This document shows positions 24,558-34,708 of a stretch of DNA of 64,000 bases, piece after piece; the first letter of the stretch is position 1, and every line of letters starts with the position of its first letter. A model generated the notes under the pieces. The model was not told the origin of the DNA. It saw nothing but the letters and a program-made list of their open reading frames with translations, and searched no databases. The stretch is taken from the NCBI RefSeq assembly GCF_002272795.1, contig NZ_MLAT01000009.1:1-64000 (forward strand), given 5' to 3'. A program made the translations under genes and the position numbers. The DNA comes from Helicobacter sp. 13S00482-2 (GTDB lineage Bacteria > Campylobacterota > Campylobacteria > Campylobacterales > Helicobacteraceae).

Positions 24558-25841
24558 TTAATTCAAGGATTTATTTTTGTGAGAATAAACAATACTTGCA
24601 AATACTATGACTATCAAAAGAAAATAATTTCCTTCTGAAAATGCAATCATCGGCTCATTTCCTATGCCAGCAACAATATATAAAGTCAAAATACCCATAA
24701 AGGCAATACTAAAAATTGAAGCTAGAGCTTTATTTGGATCAAATATATCACAAAGCGTATCATCTGATTTGATTCTCTTGGCAAAGAATACACCTGTGCT
24801 TATCCATACCGCCAATAATGCCAAAATACCCAAAATACCCTTTCTAGCTAGAGTATTAAAAAATTCACTATGAAGCCTTTGATAGCAGTGATTTCTAGGA
24901 TAAGTTTCCTCATTTGGATATTTTACATATTCACATAAACTTTTTGGATTCAAACCTATGATAGGAGATATTTTAAAAGCCAACCAAGCATCTTTCCACA
25001 TGTTAAAACGAGCACCTATACTTGTATCAGGATTCTTATTTTCATATTCTTTGAGATCTGTTTTTATCATATCATAGCGACCTAAAGATTGCTTGATAAA
25101 AGGAGAGAAAGCACCTGCAAATAGTGCTCCAAAAACAATCAATAAACATATATTTTTGAATATAGAAGAGATTTTTTCTGGCTTGAAAAAAATATAAATA
25201 AACAAGATAGCAACACAGCCAAAGCCAAAGCCCATCGCAATACCTCTAGATTCATTAAAAATCAACACACACACTACCAAAATAAAAGCAATTCCAAAAA
25301 ATATGCGTTCTTTTAAACTTGTGCTATCTTTCAAAAAATAAGCAAAAATACACAGCCCCAAAACAGCACTCAAGTGTGCAAATTCAAATATTTCAGTAAA
25401 GCCATCAACTCTCTGTATATGAAATAATACCTTCTGAATGATCCCAATAATGCCATTAATATAAGCTGATACACAAATGATATACATTATAATTTTTGAA
25501 TTCAAAGTTACCTTTAATTTAATCATCAAGATAAGACAAACAGAACCAATAATATAGGCTATCTGCATATTAAAACTTCTAAAATGATCATAAGCAAAAC
25601 CACCATTAAAAAATAAATTTGGAATAATGGTTACAAACATCGCAATAAAGGAAAAAACAATATACTTTACTTCCCTCTGAATATTTGCAAACTTACTAAT
25701 TTTAAAAGCACAAAAAATTAATGATAATAAAAATAATATTAAGATTGCTTCAGAAGAATGATTTACACAAGAAAGAAGAAAAACTCCGCAAGAAAGAATC
25801 ATAAAAACTAGATTCATCCTATTGGAAATAAAAGTATTCAA
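24558..25841 (-). CDS. O-antigen ligase / polymerase family membrane protein
   Basis: A 427-residue protein with about ten to twelve membrane helices and the Wzy_C / WaaL-like central block: NESRGIAMGFGFGCVAI, then a large periplasmic loop containing GARFNMWKDAWLAFKISPII and the RLHSEFFNTLARKGILG motif whose His is important in ligases. It most likely joins O-chain to lipid A-core, but chain polymerase or protein O-oligosaccharyltransferase are possible in the same fold. It lies between fucT (convergent) and rpsO (9 bp upstream). Confidence 0.8.
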   Translation of the reverse strand: MNTFISNRMNLVFMILSCGVFLLSCVNHSSEAILILFLLSLIFCAFKISKFANIQREVKYIVFSFIAMFVTIIPNLFFNGGFAYDHFRSFNMQIAYIIGSVCLILMIKLKVTLNSKIIMYIICVSAYINGIIGIIQKVLFHIQRVDGFTEIFEFAHLSAVLGLCIFAYFLKDSTSLKERIFFGIAFILVVCVLIFNESRGIAMGFGFGCVAILFIYIFFKPEKISSIFKNICLLIVFGALFAGAFSPFIKQSLGRYDMIKTDLKEYENKNPDTSIGARFNMWKDAWLAFKISPIIGLNPKSLCEYVKYPNEETYPRNHCYQRLHSEFFNTLARKGILGILALLAVWISTGVFFAKRIKSDDTLCDIFDPNKALASIFSIAFMGILTLYIVAGIGNEPMIAFSEGNYFLLIVIVFASIVYSHKNKSLN

Positions 25842-25849
25842 ACAAAACC

Positions 25850-26122
25850 CTATCTGTCTTTGATACCTAATTCAACTATCAGTTTAGAATATCTCTGGTA
25901 CTGAGTTTTCTTGAGATATTTAAGTAAATTCTTCCTTTTTCCCACAAGTTTTAAAAGCCCCAATCTACTAGAATGATCTTTTGGATTTACTTTTAAATGC
26001 TCTGTCAGCTCCGAAATCCTCTTGCTAAATAATGCAACTTGAACTTCTGAAGAACCTGTGTCCTTGCTGTCTCTTGAAAACTTTGAGATAATCTCTTGTT
26101 TTTTCGCCGTATCTAAAGCCAT
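25850..26122 (-). CDS. rpsO: Ribosomal protein S15
   Basis: A 90-residue S15 that binds 16S rRNA in the central domain of the small subunit. The family pattern is clear: [40 protein letters not shown] and [22 protein letters not shown] precedes the ATG. Divergent from flhA, as in H. pylori. Confidence 0.98.
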   Translation of the reverse strand: MALDTAKKQEIISKFSRDSKDTGSSEVQVALFSKRISELTEHLKVNPKDHSSRLGLLKLVGKRKNLLKYLKKTQYQRYSKLIVELGIKDR

Positions 26123-26244
26123 AATGACCTCCTGAATGGTATTTTATTTTTAAAGTCAGCATATTACACAAAAAAAGCAAAGTTTTACATTAAAGATTGT
26201 AAAATTACGCTCAAAAACATTTTTAAAATTAAGGCATCAGTGTA

Positions 26245-28461
26245 GTGGCTTCAGAGAGACAAAAAAACATCATCAAAAGAATTATTCCATCACTACGATA
26301 CATAACCGAATCCAAAGATTTGACCGTTGTTGCCTTTGTCATAGCTATATTGGCCATTATTATCGTCCCCCTACCCCCTTTTTTATTAGATTTTTTATTG
26401 ACTATCTCTATTGCTTTATCTGTTCTCATTATCCTTATTGGACTCTATATCACTAAACCCACAGATTTCTCTGCTTTCCCTACTTTGCTTTTGATTGTAA
26501 CTCTATATCGACTTGCACTTAATGTGGCTACCACAAGGATGATACTCACTGAAGGATACAAGGGACCTCAAGCAGTGAGTGATATCATCACTGCATTTGG
26601 AGAATTTACTGTTGGTGGCAATTACGTCATTGGAACGATCATTTTTACAATTCTTGTGCTCGTGAATCTTCTTGTAGTCACAAATGGTTCAACGCGTGTT
26701 ACAGAGGTTAGAGCGAGATTCGCACTTGATGCTATGCCTGGAAAACAAATGGCAATTGATGCGGATTTGAACTCTGGTCTCATTGACAATGAAGAGGCAA
26801 AAAAAAGGCGTACTGCCCTCACTCAAGAAGCTGATTTCTACGGAGCAATGGATGGTGCAAGTAAATTCGTAAAAGGCGATGCGATTGCCTCAATCATTAT
26901 CACTCTTATCAATATTATCGGTGGATTCCTAGTAGGCGTGTTTCAGAGGGATATGAGTATGGCTTATAGTGCTTCAACCTTCACCGTTCTGACTATTGGA
27001 GATGGTCTTGTAGGTCAAATACCTGCACTTATTATCGCCACCGCAACAGGCATTGTGGCTACCAGAACCACTCAAGGCGAAGAGGAAAATTTTGCTAGCA
27101 AACTCATCACCCAACTTACCAATAAAAGCAAGATACTCATTATAGTGGGCTTGATATTAGTCCTATTTGCAACCATACCTGGTCTTCCAGCATTTTCTTT
27201 GGGCTTTGTAGGGATTTTATTTTTATTTATTGCTTGGATCATCTCTAGAGAAGATAAAAAAAATCTATTTTCAATTTTTGAAAAATGGCTAGGCAAAAAA
27301 ATGAATATGGATATTTCCTCTAAACCTTCTAAAAATAGCAACGAAGAAGAAAATGATGAAAAACATCAAGGAACGAAGGCACAAAAAACTCCTGAGGAGA
27401 TCAAAAAAGAAGAAGAAAAGGTCATTGATGAGGTTCTAAAAGTGGAACTTTTAGAACTCGCACTAGGATACCAACTTATTGGACTTGCCGATGTAAAGCA
27501 AGGTGGAGATTTATTAGAGAGAGTCAGAGGGATTCGTAAAAAAATAGCTAGCGACTATGGGTTTTTGATGCCACAAATCAGGATTCGAGACAATCTACAG
27601 CTCCCACCCACAAATTACGAAATCAAACTAAAAGGAATTGTAATAGGTGAAGGCAGTGTGATGCCTGACAAATTTTTGGCGATGAATACAGGCTTTGTTG
27701 GTAAAGAAATTGAGGGCATACCCACAAAAGAACCTGCATTTGGAATGGATGCTTTATGGATAGAACCAAAAGACAAGGAAGAAGCTATTATTCAGGGATA
27801 TACAATTATTGATCCCTCTACGGTTATCGCTACTCATATGAGCGAACTTGTGAAAAATTATGCAGAAGAATTTATTACAAAAGACGAAGTAAAATCACTC
27901 TTAGAAAGACTTGCCCAAGACTATCCAGCTATCATAGAAGAGGCCAAAGCAATCCCAACAGGAGTGATTCGATCAGTATTGCAGGAATTATTGCACGAAA
28001 AAATACCTATCAGGGATATGCTCACTATTCTTGAGACCATTACAGATGTCGCACCTCTAGTACAAAATGACGTTGCAATTATAACCGAACAGGTTCGTTC
28101 AAAACTTTCAAGAGTAATCTCTAATATTTTTAAATCCGAAGATGGAAACTTGAAAATCCTTACCCTTTCAATCACTTCTGAACAGTACCTTCTTGGAAAA
28201 CTAAAAGAACAGCCTTCTGGAAGAACACTTCTCTTAAATGCCACCGAACTCCAAAAACTAGTTGATGCTATTAGTGAAGAGTCAATGAAAGTACTACAAA
28301 AAGGTATTGCCCCTGTTATTCTTATCGTAGATCCACAATTAAGACGTCCTCTAGCAAACAAAATTGAACAATTCAAAATTGATTTGGTTGTCTTAAGTCA
28401 CGCAGAGCTTGATATAAACAGCAAATACGAAGTCTTGGGCAATATTAATATTAATTTTTAA
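26245..28461 (+). CDS. flhA: Flagellar export gate protein FlhA
   Basis: A 738-residue component of the flagellar type III export gate. The N-terminal half has about eight membrane helices and the family signature [19 protein letters not shown] (about 160-180). A charged linker (about 350-400, Lys/Glu-rich) leads to the cytoplasmic domain that binds chaperone-substrate complexes. The start is GTG at 26245; AAGG lies about 10 nt upstream. Length is normal. Confidence 0.97.
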   Translation: MASERQKNIIKRIIPSLRYITESKDLTVVAFVIAILAIIIVPLPPFLLDFLLTISIALSVLIILIGLYITKPTDFSAFPTLLLIVTLYRLALNVATTRMILTEGYKGPQAVSDIITAFGEFTVGGNYVIGTIIFTILVLVNLLVVTNGSTRVTEVRARFALDAMPGKQMAIDADLNSGLIDNEEAKKRRTALTQEADFYGAMDGASKFVKGDAIASIIITLINIIGGFLVGVFQRDMSMAYSASTFTVLTIGDGLVGQIPALIIATATGIVATRTTQGEEENFASKLITQLTNKSKILIIVGLILVLFATIPGLPAFSLGFVGILFLFIAWIISREDKKNLFSIFEKWLGKKMNMDISSKPSKNSNEEENDEKHQGTKAQKTPEEIKKEEEKVIDEVLKVELLELALGYQLIGLADVKQGGDLLERVRGIRKKIASDYGFLMPQIRIRDNLQLPPTNYEIKLKGIVIGEGSVMPDKFLAMNTGFVGKEIEGIPTKEPAFGMDALWIEPKDKEEAIIQGYTIIDPSTVIATHMSELVKNYAEEFITKDEVKSLLERLAQDYPAIIEEAKAIPTGVIRSVLQELLHEKIPIRDMLTILETITDVAPLVQNDVAIITEQVRSKLSRVISNIFKSEDGNLKILTLSITSEQYLLGKLKEQPSGRTLLLNATELQKLVDAISEESMKVLQKGIAPVILIVDPQLRRPLANKIEQFKIDLVVLSHAELDINSKYEVLGNININF

Positions 28462-28469
28462 GGAAAAAA

Positions 28470-29558
28470 ATGGAAGTTCATCATCTCTCACATATCGATT
28501 TAGACGGCTATGGCTGCCAGTTAGTTTCTAGTCACTTTTTTGAAAATATTAAGTTTTATAATGCCAACTATGGAAAAGAAGTCATTGTCCGTATTAATTC
28601 AATACTAGATAATATAAATAATTCAGCACACGCCAAACTCACATCAAAATTTCATTCCAAATCGCAGGTGAAATTTTTTATTCTAATAACTGATCTAAAT
28701 CTCTCAATGCAAGAGGCAAAATATCTTCAAGAAAGAGTTGATGAGGCCAAAATAGCTGGAAAAGATATAGAAATTTTACTTCTAGATCATCATATTAGTG
28801 GGGAAGAAAGTGCAAAAGCATATCATTGGTATTTTTTAGATTCCAATCGATGTGGAACAAAAATCACATACGAAACCCTCAAAGAAAAATATCCCTTAAT
28901 CAATCCCAAAGATGAGCAATGGCTCAAGCCAATGGTTGATATGATTAATTCAGTGGATATTTGGCAAGAAAATGGCTTTGGATTTGAATTTGGGAAAGTC
29001 GCAATGAGTATGATTTCAAGCTCAAATGAACTCAATCGTTTTATGTTTGATACCGAACATAGAGACTATAAACTCAAACTACTCAAAGAGGCTAAAAATT
29101 ACCTATTACTTCAAAGAGGGGAAATCAAATTTGACAATGAAATTTTTCGTCTCAAAAAAATTGCTTTAGGTGGCGATCCTGATCTTCAAACAATGGATAA
29201 TATCGCTTCTTTAGCACAGGTAAATCTCTTATCGCAAAAAAAATCTCAATGTAGCATATCTTATGGCAATAAAAAAGGTTTTTTGAGTTACTCAATGGGA
29301 GGAATTAGTGTTCTTGCAAACTTGTTTCTAACACAAAATCCAGAGTTTGATTATTATATGGATGTCAATCCTAGAGGAAATGTCAGCCTTAGAGCAAATG
29401 GAAAATGTGATGTGAGTGCTATGAGCAAAGAACTTTTTAATGGCGGTGGACATAAAAATGCCTCTGGAGGTAAAATTGACGGTTTTAGAGAAAGCTTTTT
29501 ATACGAAGATATTAAGCATCAGATTGATAAAATTTTTGAAACCCACTCTAATGCTTAG
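28470..29558 (+). CDS. DHH-family phosphoesterase
   Basis: A 362-residue DHH / DHHA1 protein, the family of NrnA-like oligoribonucleases and pAp phosphatases. The DHH motif is in LLLDHHISGEES (about 105-116), with metal-binding Asp in HIDLDGYGC near the start and ITDLNLS. The C-terminal DHHA1 glycine motif reads FNGGGHKNASGG. The N-terminal HIDLDGYG is a variant of the usual HxDxDG. It follows flhA by 8 bp, so the two are probably cotranscribed. Substrate uncertain. Confidence 0.88.
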   Translation: MEVHHLSHIDLDGYGCQLVSSHFFENIKFYNANYGKEVIVRINSILDNINNSAHAKLTSKFHSKSQVKFFILITDLNLSMQEAKYLQERVDEAKIAGKDIEILLLDHHISGEESAKAYHWYFLDSNRCGTKITYETLKEKYPLINPKDEQWLKPMVDMINSVDIWQENGFGFEFGKVAMSMISSSNELNRFMFDTEHRDYKLKLLKEAKNYLLLQRGEIKFDNEIFRLKKIALGGDPDLQTMDNIASLAQVNLLSQKKSQCSISYGNKKGFLSYSMGGISVLANLFLTQNPEFDYYMDVNPRGNVSLRANGKCDVSAMSKELFNGGGHKNASGGKIDGFRESFLYEDIKHQIDKIFETHSNA

Positions 29559-29606
29559 GAGGTTATAAGGTTTTTAATCTAAAATAAAATATCTTAAGGA
29601 AAATAA

Positions 29607-29843
29607 ATGAAAACAAATGAAGAAGAAAAAATAGATTTTGAAGATCTCGCTCTTGAAGTCATTGATATGTTGGCAGTTGCTTTGCATTTTGCTGGAGTCA
29701 AAAAAGAATGTATCGAAAAAGCTATTGATGACTATTTAGAAGAATTGGATAATCTTGATGAAAACACTTCTTATGGTCAAAAAGAAATCATAGAAGTGAT
29801 TGAATCTCTCAAAATCAAACGAAAAGATCTATTTGAAATGTGA
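29607..29843 (+). CDS. Conserved hypothetical small acidic protein
   Basis: A 78-residue acidic protein (many Glu/Asp, start MKTNEEEKIDFEDLA) with no signal peptide. The centre ALEVIDMLAVALHFAGVKKE looks like an amphipathic helix. AAGGAAAATAA precedes the ATG. It is in line with the DHH gene and the next lipoprotein. I do not recognise the family. Confidence 0.65.
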   Translation: MKTNEEEKIDFEDLALEVIDMLAVALHFAGVKKECIEKAIDDYLEELDNLDENTSYGQKEIIEVIESLKIKRKDLFEM

Positions 29844-29864
29844 AAATCTTCAATAAGGATTAAC

Positions 29865-30554
29865 ATGAAAACATCAATCAATATCACACTCTTGACACTT
29901 TTGATAGTGTTAATGAATGCCTGTACGAACTATAATGTAACACCTCAAAACATTACTCGTTACGATAAAGGTATTGATATTTTGGATGCCTCACAAGAAG
30001 ATTCAAGGGTGCAAATTGAGATCTCTCAACACAAACTTGGAGGCATCAATAAAACCCCGCTTGTAATCTATGTTGGTGTTCAGATCATAGCTGGAAAAGA
30101 GATTATTTTTGATATAGATAATTTATCTGCGACTCAAAATCAAAATAAATTAGAAATCCTAACCTATGATCAAATTCTTCGCTCAAATTATGATTTTAGT
30201 GATATATTACAAGGTTTTGGTATTCTTACTCCACCAATTCCTAGCACTACAAATATTTACGCACCGATGTTTTATTTTGGAAGGGGTGGATTCCTAGCTT
30301 ATGGAATGTTTTTCAGCCCATTCTTTATAGACAGTGTTCAAAATCAGCAAGCCATTGCCGATCAAATACAAGCAAAAAAAATCTTAGCTACAAACTACTT
30401 GAGAAAAACAACGATCAGTGTACAAACTAAAGCAAAAGGTGGATTCATCGCCATCAAGCCAAATAAAATCAAAGCTGGAGTAATAGAACTAAAGATTTTT
30501 ATCAGAGAAAAACCTTATATATTTAAGATTGATATATCAAAAGCTCAAAAATAA
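29865..30554 (+). CDS. Predicted lipoprotein, unknown function
   Basis: A 229-residue protein with a type II signal peptide; the lipobox is LMNAC with Cys at residue 20. The mature part starts TNYNVTPQNITRYDKG and contains a glycine- and aromatic-rich middle (FYFGRGGFLAYGMFFSPFF), perhaps a membrane-contacting segment, and a beta-rich end. It is 21 bp after the small acidic gene. No named family recognised. Export to the inner or outer membrane is inferred. Confidence 0.7.
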   Translation: MKTSINITLLTLLIVLMNACTNYNVTPQNITRYDKGIDILDASQEDSRVQIEISQHKLGGINKTPLVIYVGVQIIAGKEIIFDIDNLSATQNQNKLEILTYDQILRSNYDFSDILQGFGILTPPIPSTTNIYAPMFYFGRGGFLAYGMFFSPFFIDSVQNQQAIADQIQAKKILATNYLRKTTISVQTKAKGGFIAIKPNKIKAGVIELKIFIREKPYIFKIDISKAQK

Positions 30555-30587
30555 TACAGGAATTTAATTTCTCACATCAAATCTTAA

Positions 30588-31748
30588 TTATTTTTTAATT
30601 TTCCATAAATTATAAACGACCTTGATAAGAATCGTGAAGATAATTCCTTCAAAGATAGCTGCAAGCAAAAATGAATAATACGTACTTTGATCCATTGCCT
30701 TAAGTTGTAACCCCAACGCTGCAGTCGCGACTAAAAATGTCAAAGGCATTGAATCGCTCAATGCAAACAAAACAGTGTTTTTTGTACTCTTAAAATATGT
30801 CCTAAAAGCAATCGTAGCAGATACCAATCTCAAACTTATCATTGCTATTACAATAAAGATTCCGTGCAACATTAAAGCTGGGGTATGGATAATCAAAGCA
30901 AGATCAAGTGTTGTGCCTACGTGTATAAAAAATAATGGGACAAAAAAGCCAAACCCAATATCATTAAGTTTATCTATGAGTTCGTGCTTATAAGGGAAAA
31001 AAGTAGCTACAATCATACCCGCTAAAAATGCACCTAAAACACTTTCTAACCCTAGCCAAATAACAATAACAATCAAAACAAAAAACAGCATCATGCTAAA
31101 ACGAATATCCTGATTGTTGGCATCATCATAAGGCATAATAAATAATTTTAGATTTGGAAACCACCAAAATAATATTTTACCCATCTGAAATACGCCCACA
31201 ATCACGAGTATAAATAATAATAAAACCGCTAAAGTTCTATAAAGATCAATGGTGAGTCCATAAGAATAAGCCCCATTGATAATAACCAAAACAGCGATAC
31301 TGACAAGCTCTCCAATAATCCCAACCTTCAATGCAAGATCAAGCCAAGGCATATTTTTGCCATAATCTTTAATGAGTGCCATAATCATTCCCAAGCTCAT
31401 CACAGGAAAAGCAGCAATATAAATAGGTGGAAGCTTTAAAAGCAAAACTGCTGAAGTCGCAACAACGTATAAAACTAAAAAATAAACTCCCGCTCTTTTT
31501 AAAAATCTTTTTCCAAGACGCTTGAATCCACGTAGATCAACTTCCATACCACACAAGAACATCAAAAATAAAAAGCCTACTTCAGCTAAAGTATCAAAAG
31601 CCTCTGAATGCTTAAAAACACCCAGATAATAGGCCAAAGCTCCCAATATCATTTCAACCACGACAATAGGAATCCTTGTTATTTTACTAACAAATGGGGC
31701 AAAAACTATCAAAATCGTAATGATTGCAAAAGTAACTAGATTCTCCAT
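30588..31748 (-). CDS. CPA2-type cation:proton antiporter
   Basis: A 386-residue protein with about twelve membrane helices, matching the KefB / NapA-type Na+/H+ exchanger family. Key features are IPIVVVEMILGALAYYLG at the N-terminus, FLFLMFLCGMEVDLRGFKRL (about 55-74), SMMLFFVLIVIVIW and LGAFLAGMIVATFFPY (about 230-245). No TrkA-N domain is attached. It overlaps purN by one base (TAATG), a likely two-gene unit. Confidence 0.85.
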   Translation of the reverse strand: MENLVTFAIITILIVFAPFVSKITRIPIVVVEMILGALAYYLGVFKHSEAFDTLAEVGFLFLMFLCGMEVDLRGFKRLGKRFLKRAGVYFLVLYVVATSAVLLLKLPPIYIAAFPVMSLGMIMALIKDYGKNMPWLDLALKVGIIGELVSIAVLVIINGAYSYGLTIDLYRTLAVLLLFILVIVGVFQMGKILFWWFPNLKLFIMPYDDANNQDIRFSMMLFFVLIVIVIWLGLESVLGAFLAGMIVATFFPYKHELIDKLNDIGFGFFVPLFFIHVGTTLDLALIIHTPALMLHGIFIVIAMISLRLVSATIAFRTYFKSTKNTVLFALSDSMPLTFLVATAALGLQLKAMDQSTYYSFLLAAIFEGIIFTILIKVVYNLWKIKK

Positions 31749-32362
31749 TATTTAATCACTCGTGTTAGATTCAATGCTTTTAATATGGCAGTTGGATATA
31801 AGTTATGTTCTAATTTATGTATTCTATCCTCAAACGCTTCCAAACTTTCCCCTGCAATTTTTGGAATATAATCTTGTAAAATTATCTCCCCGCCATCTAA
31901 AATATCACTAACCCAATGAACACTAACACCACCAAATTCATCGCCTGATTCATAGGTTTCCTTGATCGCATTAGCTCCTTTATATTTTGGAAGAAGCGAA
32001 GGATGTATATTGATAGATTTTATTACAGAGGTAAAGACTGGAGATAATATTCTCATAAAACCTGCCAAAATCACAGCATCAGGATTATATTTTTTTAAAA
32101 GAGTGAGCAAGGCCTCATCAAATTTTTCTCTTGAATCAAACTCCTTATGAGGAAGTATTTCGCAATTCACCCCTAAAGCCTCGCATCTAGAAATGCCATA
32201 AGCATTGGGATTGTTTGTAACTGCACAAGAAATCTGAATACCTACTTTTTCTTTAGCATCTTCACTTAAAAATTCGTTATGATTGAAGTATTCAATCAAG
32301 TTTTCCATATTGCTTCCATTACCACTAAAAAGAATAACAAGATTGATTTTTTTCAAATACAC
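31748..32362 (-). CDS. purN: Phosphoribosylglycinamide formyltransferase
   Basis: A 204-residue GAR transformylase (10-formyl-THF dependent), third step of purine biosynthesis. It shows LVILFSGNGSNMENLIEYF, the catalytic NIHPSLLPKYKGANAI with Asn/His, and GVSVHWVSDILDGGEII. The start is GTG at 32362; TTG two codons later (32356) is better spaced from AAAGGG and may be the true start. Confidence 0.95.
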   Translation of the reverse strand: MYLKKINLVILFSGNGSNMENLIEYFNHNEFLSEDAKEKVGIQISCAVTNNPNAYGISRCEALGVNCEILPHKEFDSREKFDEALLTLLKKYNPDAVILAGFMRILSPVFTSVIKSINIHPSLLPKYKGANAIKETYESGDEFGGVSVHWVSDILDGGEIILQDYIPKIAGESLEAFEDRIHKLEHNLYPTAILKALNLTRVIK

Positions 32363-32525
32363 ATACCCTTTTGATGCTCTATTTATGAGCTAGAATTCTA
32401 GCATATTTTTATAATAAGATTTAGTTTGATGCAATTAATCTATCAAGATACTGATATCTTATTTTGTTTAAACACTTCTTCTGGAGATGTTTTGTACATG
32501 ATTTTTTCATTCAATAGGTTTTTCT

Positions 32526-32999
32526 TTAATGAAGACAATAATCCCCGCTTTTCCCACCACTTTTAGACTCTAGCTTGATATCGCTAATAACCATTGATTT
32601 ATCAATTGCTTTGACCATATCATAAATCGTCAAAAGTCCTATACTCACACTACTTAAAGCCTCCATTTCAACCCCAGTCTTTCCTTCTGTTTTTACGCAA
32701 GAGGTTAAAATAAAACTATGAGAAAAATCATCTTGAGAAATGTCGATATCAACACCATTTATCATCAATGGATGGCACATTGGAATCATATCGCTTGTCT
32801 TTTTCGCACCCATAATTGCAGCAATGATTGCAGTCTGCAACACAGGTCCTTTTTTACCCGTTTGTGAAATGACAGCCTCATAGGCTTGCTTATTCATAGT
32901 GATTTTACCACTTGCCTTAGCCTCTCTTTTGGTTATATCTTTTTGACCTACATCTACCATTTTTGGACGATTTTTTTCATCAATATGAGTGAGTTGCAT
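32526..32999 (-). CDS. moaC: Cyclic pyranopterin monophosphate synthase
   Basis: A 157-residue MoaC that forms cyclic pyranopterin monophosphate in molybdenum cofactor synthesis with MoaA. Features: [35 protein letters not shown] with the active-site His, [20 protein letters not shown]. It is the last gene of the cofactor cluster. MoaA is not in the window. Confidence 0.96.
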   Translation of the reverse strand: MQLTHIDEKNRPKMVDVGQKDITKREAKASGKITMNKQAYEAVISQTGKKGPVLQTAIIAAIMGAKKTSDMIPMCHPLMINGVDIDISQDDFSHSFILTSCVKTEGKTGVEMEALSSVSIGLLTIYDMVKAIDKSMVISDIKLESKSGGKSGDYCLH

Positions 33000-33031
33000 T
33001 TAAATTCCTTATCAAGATGTGATTTTATCTA

Positions 33032-33562
33032 TCAAGACTTTGGGCGGAAAATCTTGATATTATCTTCATTTGCGTTAATATATCTACCACCAATAAGATC
33101 TATACAATAAGGAATAGCAGGAAATACCGCCTCCAAACATTCTTTTATACTCTTTGGCTTCCCAGGTAAGTTAATAATTAAAGATTGCTTTCTAATACCT
33201 GCGGTTTGTCTAGATAAAATAGCTGTAGGGACATATTTTAAGCTAGTTTGACGCATCAATTCCCCAAAACCAGGCATCATTTTCTCGCATACATTTTGTG
33301 TTGCTTCTGGGGTAACATCTCTACTTGCTGGTCCTGTGCCTCCTGTACTAACTACCAGATCACAGTTTTGAATATCACACAAGTCTATAAAATTTTTTTC
33401 AATTATATCTTGCTCATCTTCTATGAGTCTATAAATATATTCGCACTCATTGAGTATATATTCTTTTAAAACATCTTGAATTGCCTTTCCAGAAATATCT
33501 TCATAGATACCATTAAATGCTCTATCGCTAGTAACGACAATTCCGATTTTAATTTTATCCAT
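33032..33562 (-). CDS. mog: Molybdopterin adenylyltransferase (MogA/MoaB family)
   Basis: A 176-residue enzyme that adenylates molybdopterin before metal insertion. It has the family TGGTGPASRDVTPEAT motif (about 75-90) and GIVVTSDRAFNGIYEDISG. ATG 33562 is chosen because GCAAGGAAAATTG lies ahead; an in-frame ATG 17 codons earlier lies within mobB. It overlaps mobB by 8 bp. Confidence 0.94.
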   Translation of the reverse strand: MDKIKIGIVVTSDRAFNGIYEDISGKAIQDVLKEYILNECEYIYRLIEDEQDIIEKNFIDLCDIQNCDLVVSTGGTGPASRDVTPEATQNVCEKMMPGFGELMRQTSLKYVPTAILSRQTAGIRKQSLIINLPGKPKSIKECLEAVFPAIPYCIDLIGGRYINANEDNIKIFRPKS

Positions 33563-34046
33563 CAATTTTCCTTGCATTTTTATCAATCCATCCAATGATT
33601 CCTTGAGTGTCATTTACATCAAACACACAAACCCCTACAGGAAGAATTGAAATATTTTTTGTATCTTTATCTAGTGCAAAAGCATCACTATAAGACAGAT
33701 ATTCTTCTTCTATCTCATCTCTTGCAACACAAATTCTAGGGAATTCAAGTTCTTTGAGACCTTCAATAAAAACATAATCTTTATCAAAAAATACTCTATA
33801 TAAAAAATCCATATCCAAAACATCTTGAAAAATCATCGTTGTTTTACTTGGTGAAGCAAGGACAACATCCGCACCTGCTTGAAAAAACTTATAGCTATCT
33901 TTACCTTCAGTATCAATTTGAGCTTTATTTTTAGGATCGTGCTTTATAACACCTATAGAATAATCTGAAGATAAAATCTTGATAATTTTTTCAATTAATG
34001 TGGTTTTTCCGCTATTGCTTTTTCCAGTAAATGCGACTATCTTCAT
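33555..34046 (-). CDS. mobB: Molybdopterin-guanine dinucleotide biosynthesis protein MobB
   Basis: A 163-residue P-loop GTPase-like protein with AFTGKSNSGKTTLIEKIIKI (Walker A) and VIKHDPKNKAQIDTEGKDSY. It assists MobA in adding GMP to the cofactor. In the cluster it lies between mog and moaE with one-base junctions. MobA is not in the window. Confidence 0.93.
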   Translation of the reverse strand: MKIVAFTGKSNSGKTTLIEKIIKILSSDYSIGVIKHDPKNKAQIDTEGKDSYKFFQAGADVVLASPSKTTMIFQDVLDMDFLYRVFFDKDYVFIEGLKELEFPRICVARDEIEEEYLSYSDAFALDKDTKNISILPVGVCVFDVNDTQGIIGWIDKNARKIDG

Positions 34047-34483
34047 TAGCTTAAAATACCACTCCCACTCAAATAATGACTCCTATGGAATGCATAAATA
34101 CGTTCATTGCCCTTGAGATCATATTTCCAAATTGGAGCATTATGCTTAAAATCCTCTATAAACTCCTCATAAACCTCTAAGGCAAATTTTCTATGAGCAC
34201 ATAAAACAGCTGACATATATGAGCTTTCGCCATTTTTCACATCTCCAAATGAATGTGCCATCATCAAAATCACCCCTTGATGGCTTACTTTTTCTTGCCA
34301 ATGAGAAAACCATTTATTTAAAAGTGGCTCATAAATATCAAAACTAAGTCCATCTATGCCAGATTCTTCTCTCACAATCCCTGTAAAAACACAAAATGCC
34401 CCAAAGTTTCTATTTCTCGCTTGTGATTCCCATTTTTGGTAGATTTGATATGTTGGCAAAGCACCTTCATAGATCTCTAACAT
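34046..34483 (-). CDS. moaE: Molybdopterin synthase catalytic subunit
   Basis: A 145-residue MoaE that adds dithiolene sulfur to precursor Z with MoaD. Conserved parts include FCVFTGIVREES, AHSFGDVKNGESSYMSAVLC and APIWKYDLKGNERI with the catalytic Lys. It starts three bases after the moaD stop. Confidence 0.95.
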   Translation of the reverse strand: MLEIYEGALPTYQIYQKWESQARNRNFGAFCVFTGIVREESGIDGLSFDIYEPLLNKWFSHWQEKVSHQGVILMMAHSFGDVKNGESSYMSAVLCAHRKFALEVYEEFIEDFKHNAPIWKYDLKGNERIYAFHRSHYLSGSGILS

Positions 34484-34486
34484 TTT

Positions 34487-34708
34487 CTAACCACCACAAA
34501 CAGGAGGCAAAATAACAACTTTATCACCATCTTTTAAGGGTGTATTTATATCCTCTACCAAAACATCATTGATGGCTAAAGCACTCATAGAAAGCCATTT
34601 TTGAACACTTTCAATTGTATTTAATTTCTCTTTAAGCTCTACCAAATTTTTTACATCTAGCTCCATTTTTTTTTCACCAATAGGTCCTAAAAACTCAACA
34701 CTTACCAT
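34487..34708 (-). CDS. moaD: Molybdopterin synthase sulfur carrier subunit
   Basis: A 73-residue ubiquitin-like protein ending VVILPPVCGG, with the C-terminal Gly-Gly that is thiocarboxylated. It shares one base with the end of moeA and is followed by moaE. Length is normal. Confidence 0.95.
   Translation of the reverse strand: MVSVEFLGPIGEKKMELDVKNLVELKEKLNTIESVQKWLSMSALAINDVLVEDINTPLKDGDKVVILPPVCGG

Noticed and set aside
27921-28376. 151-residue minus-strand frame inside flhA
   Set aside because: Antisense shadow of the conserved FlhA cytoplasmic domain.
32389-32402. 14-bp palindrome GCTAGAATTCTAGC as an operator or terminator
   Set aside because: Isolated, not followed by a T-run in the direction of transcription, and too short to exclude chance.
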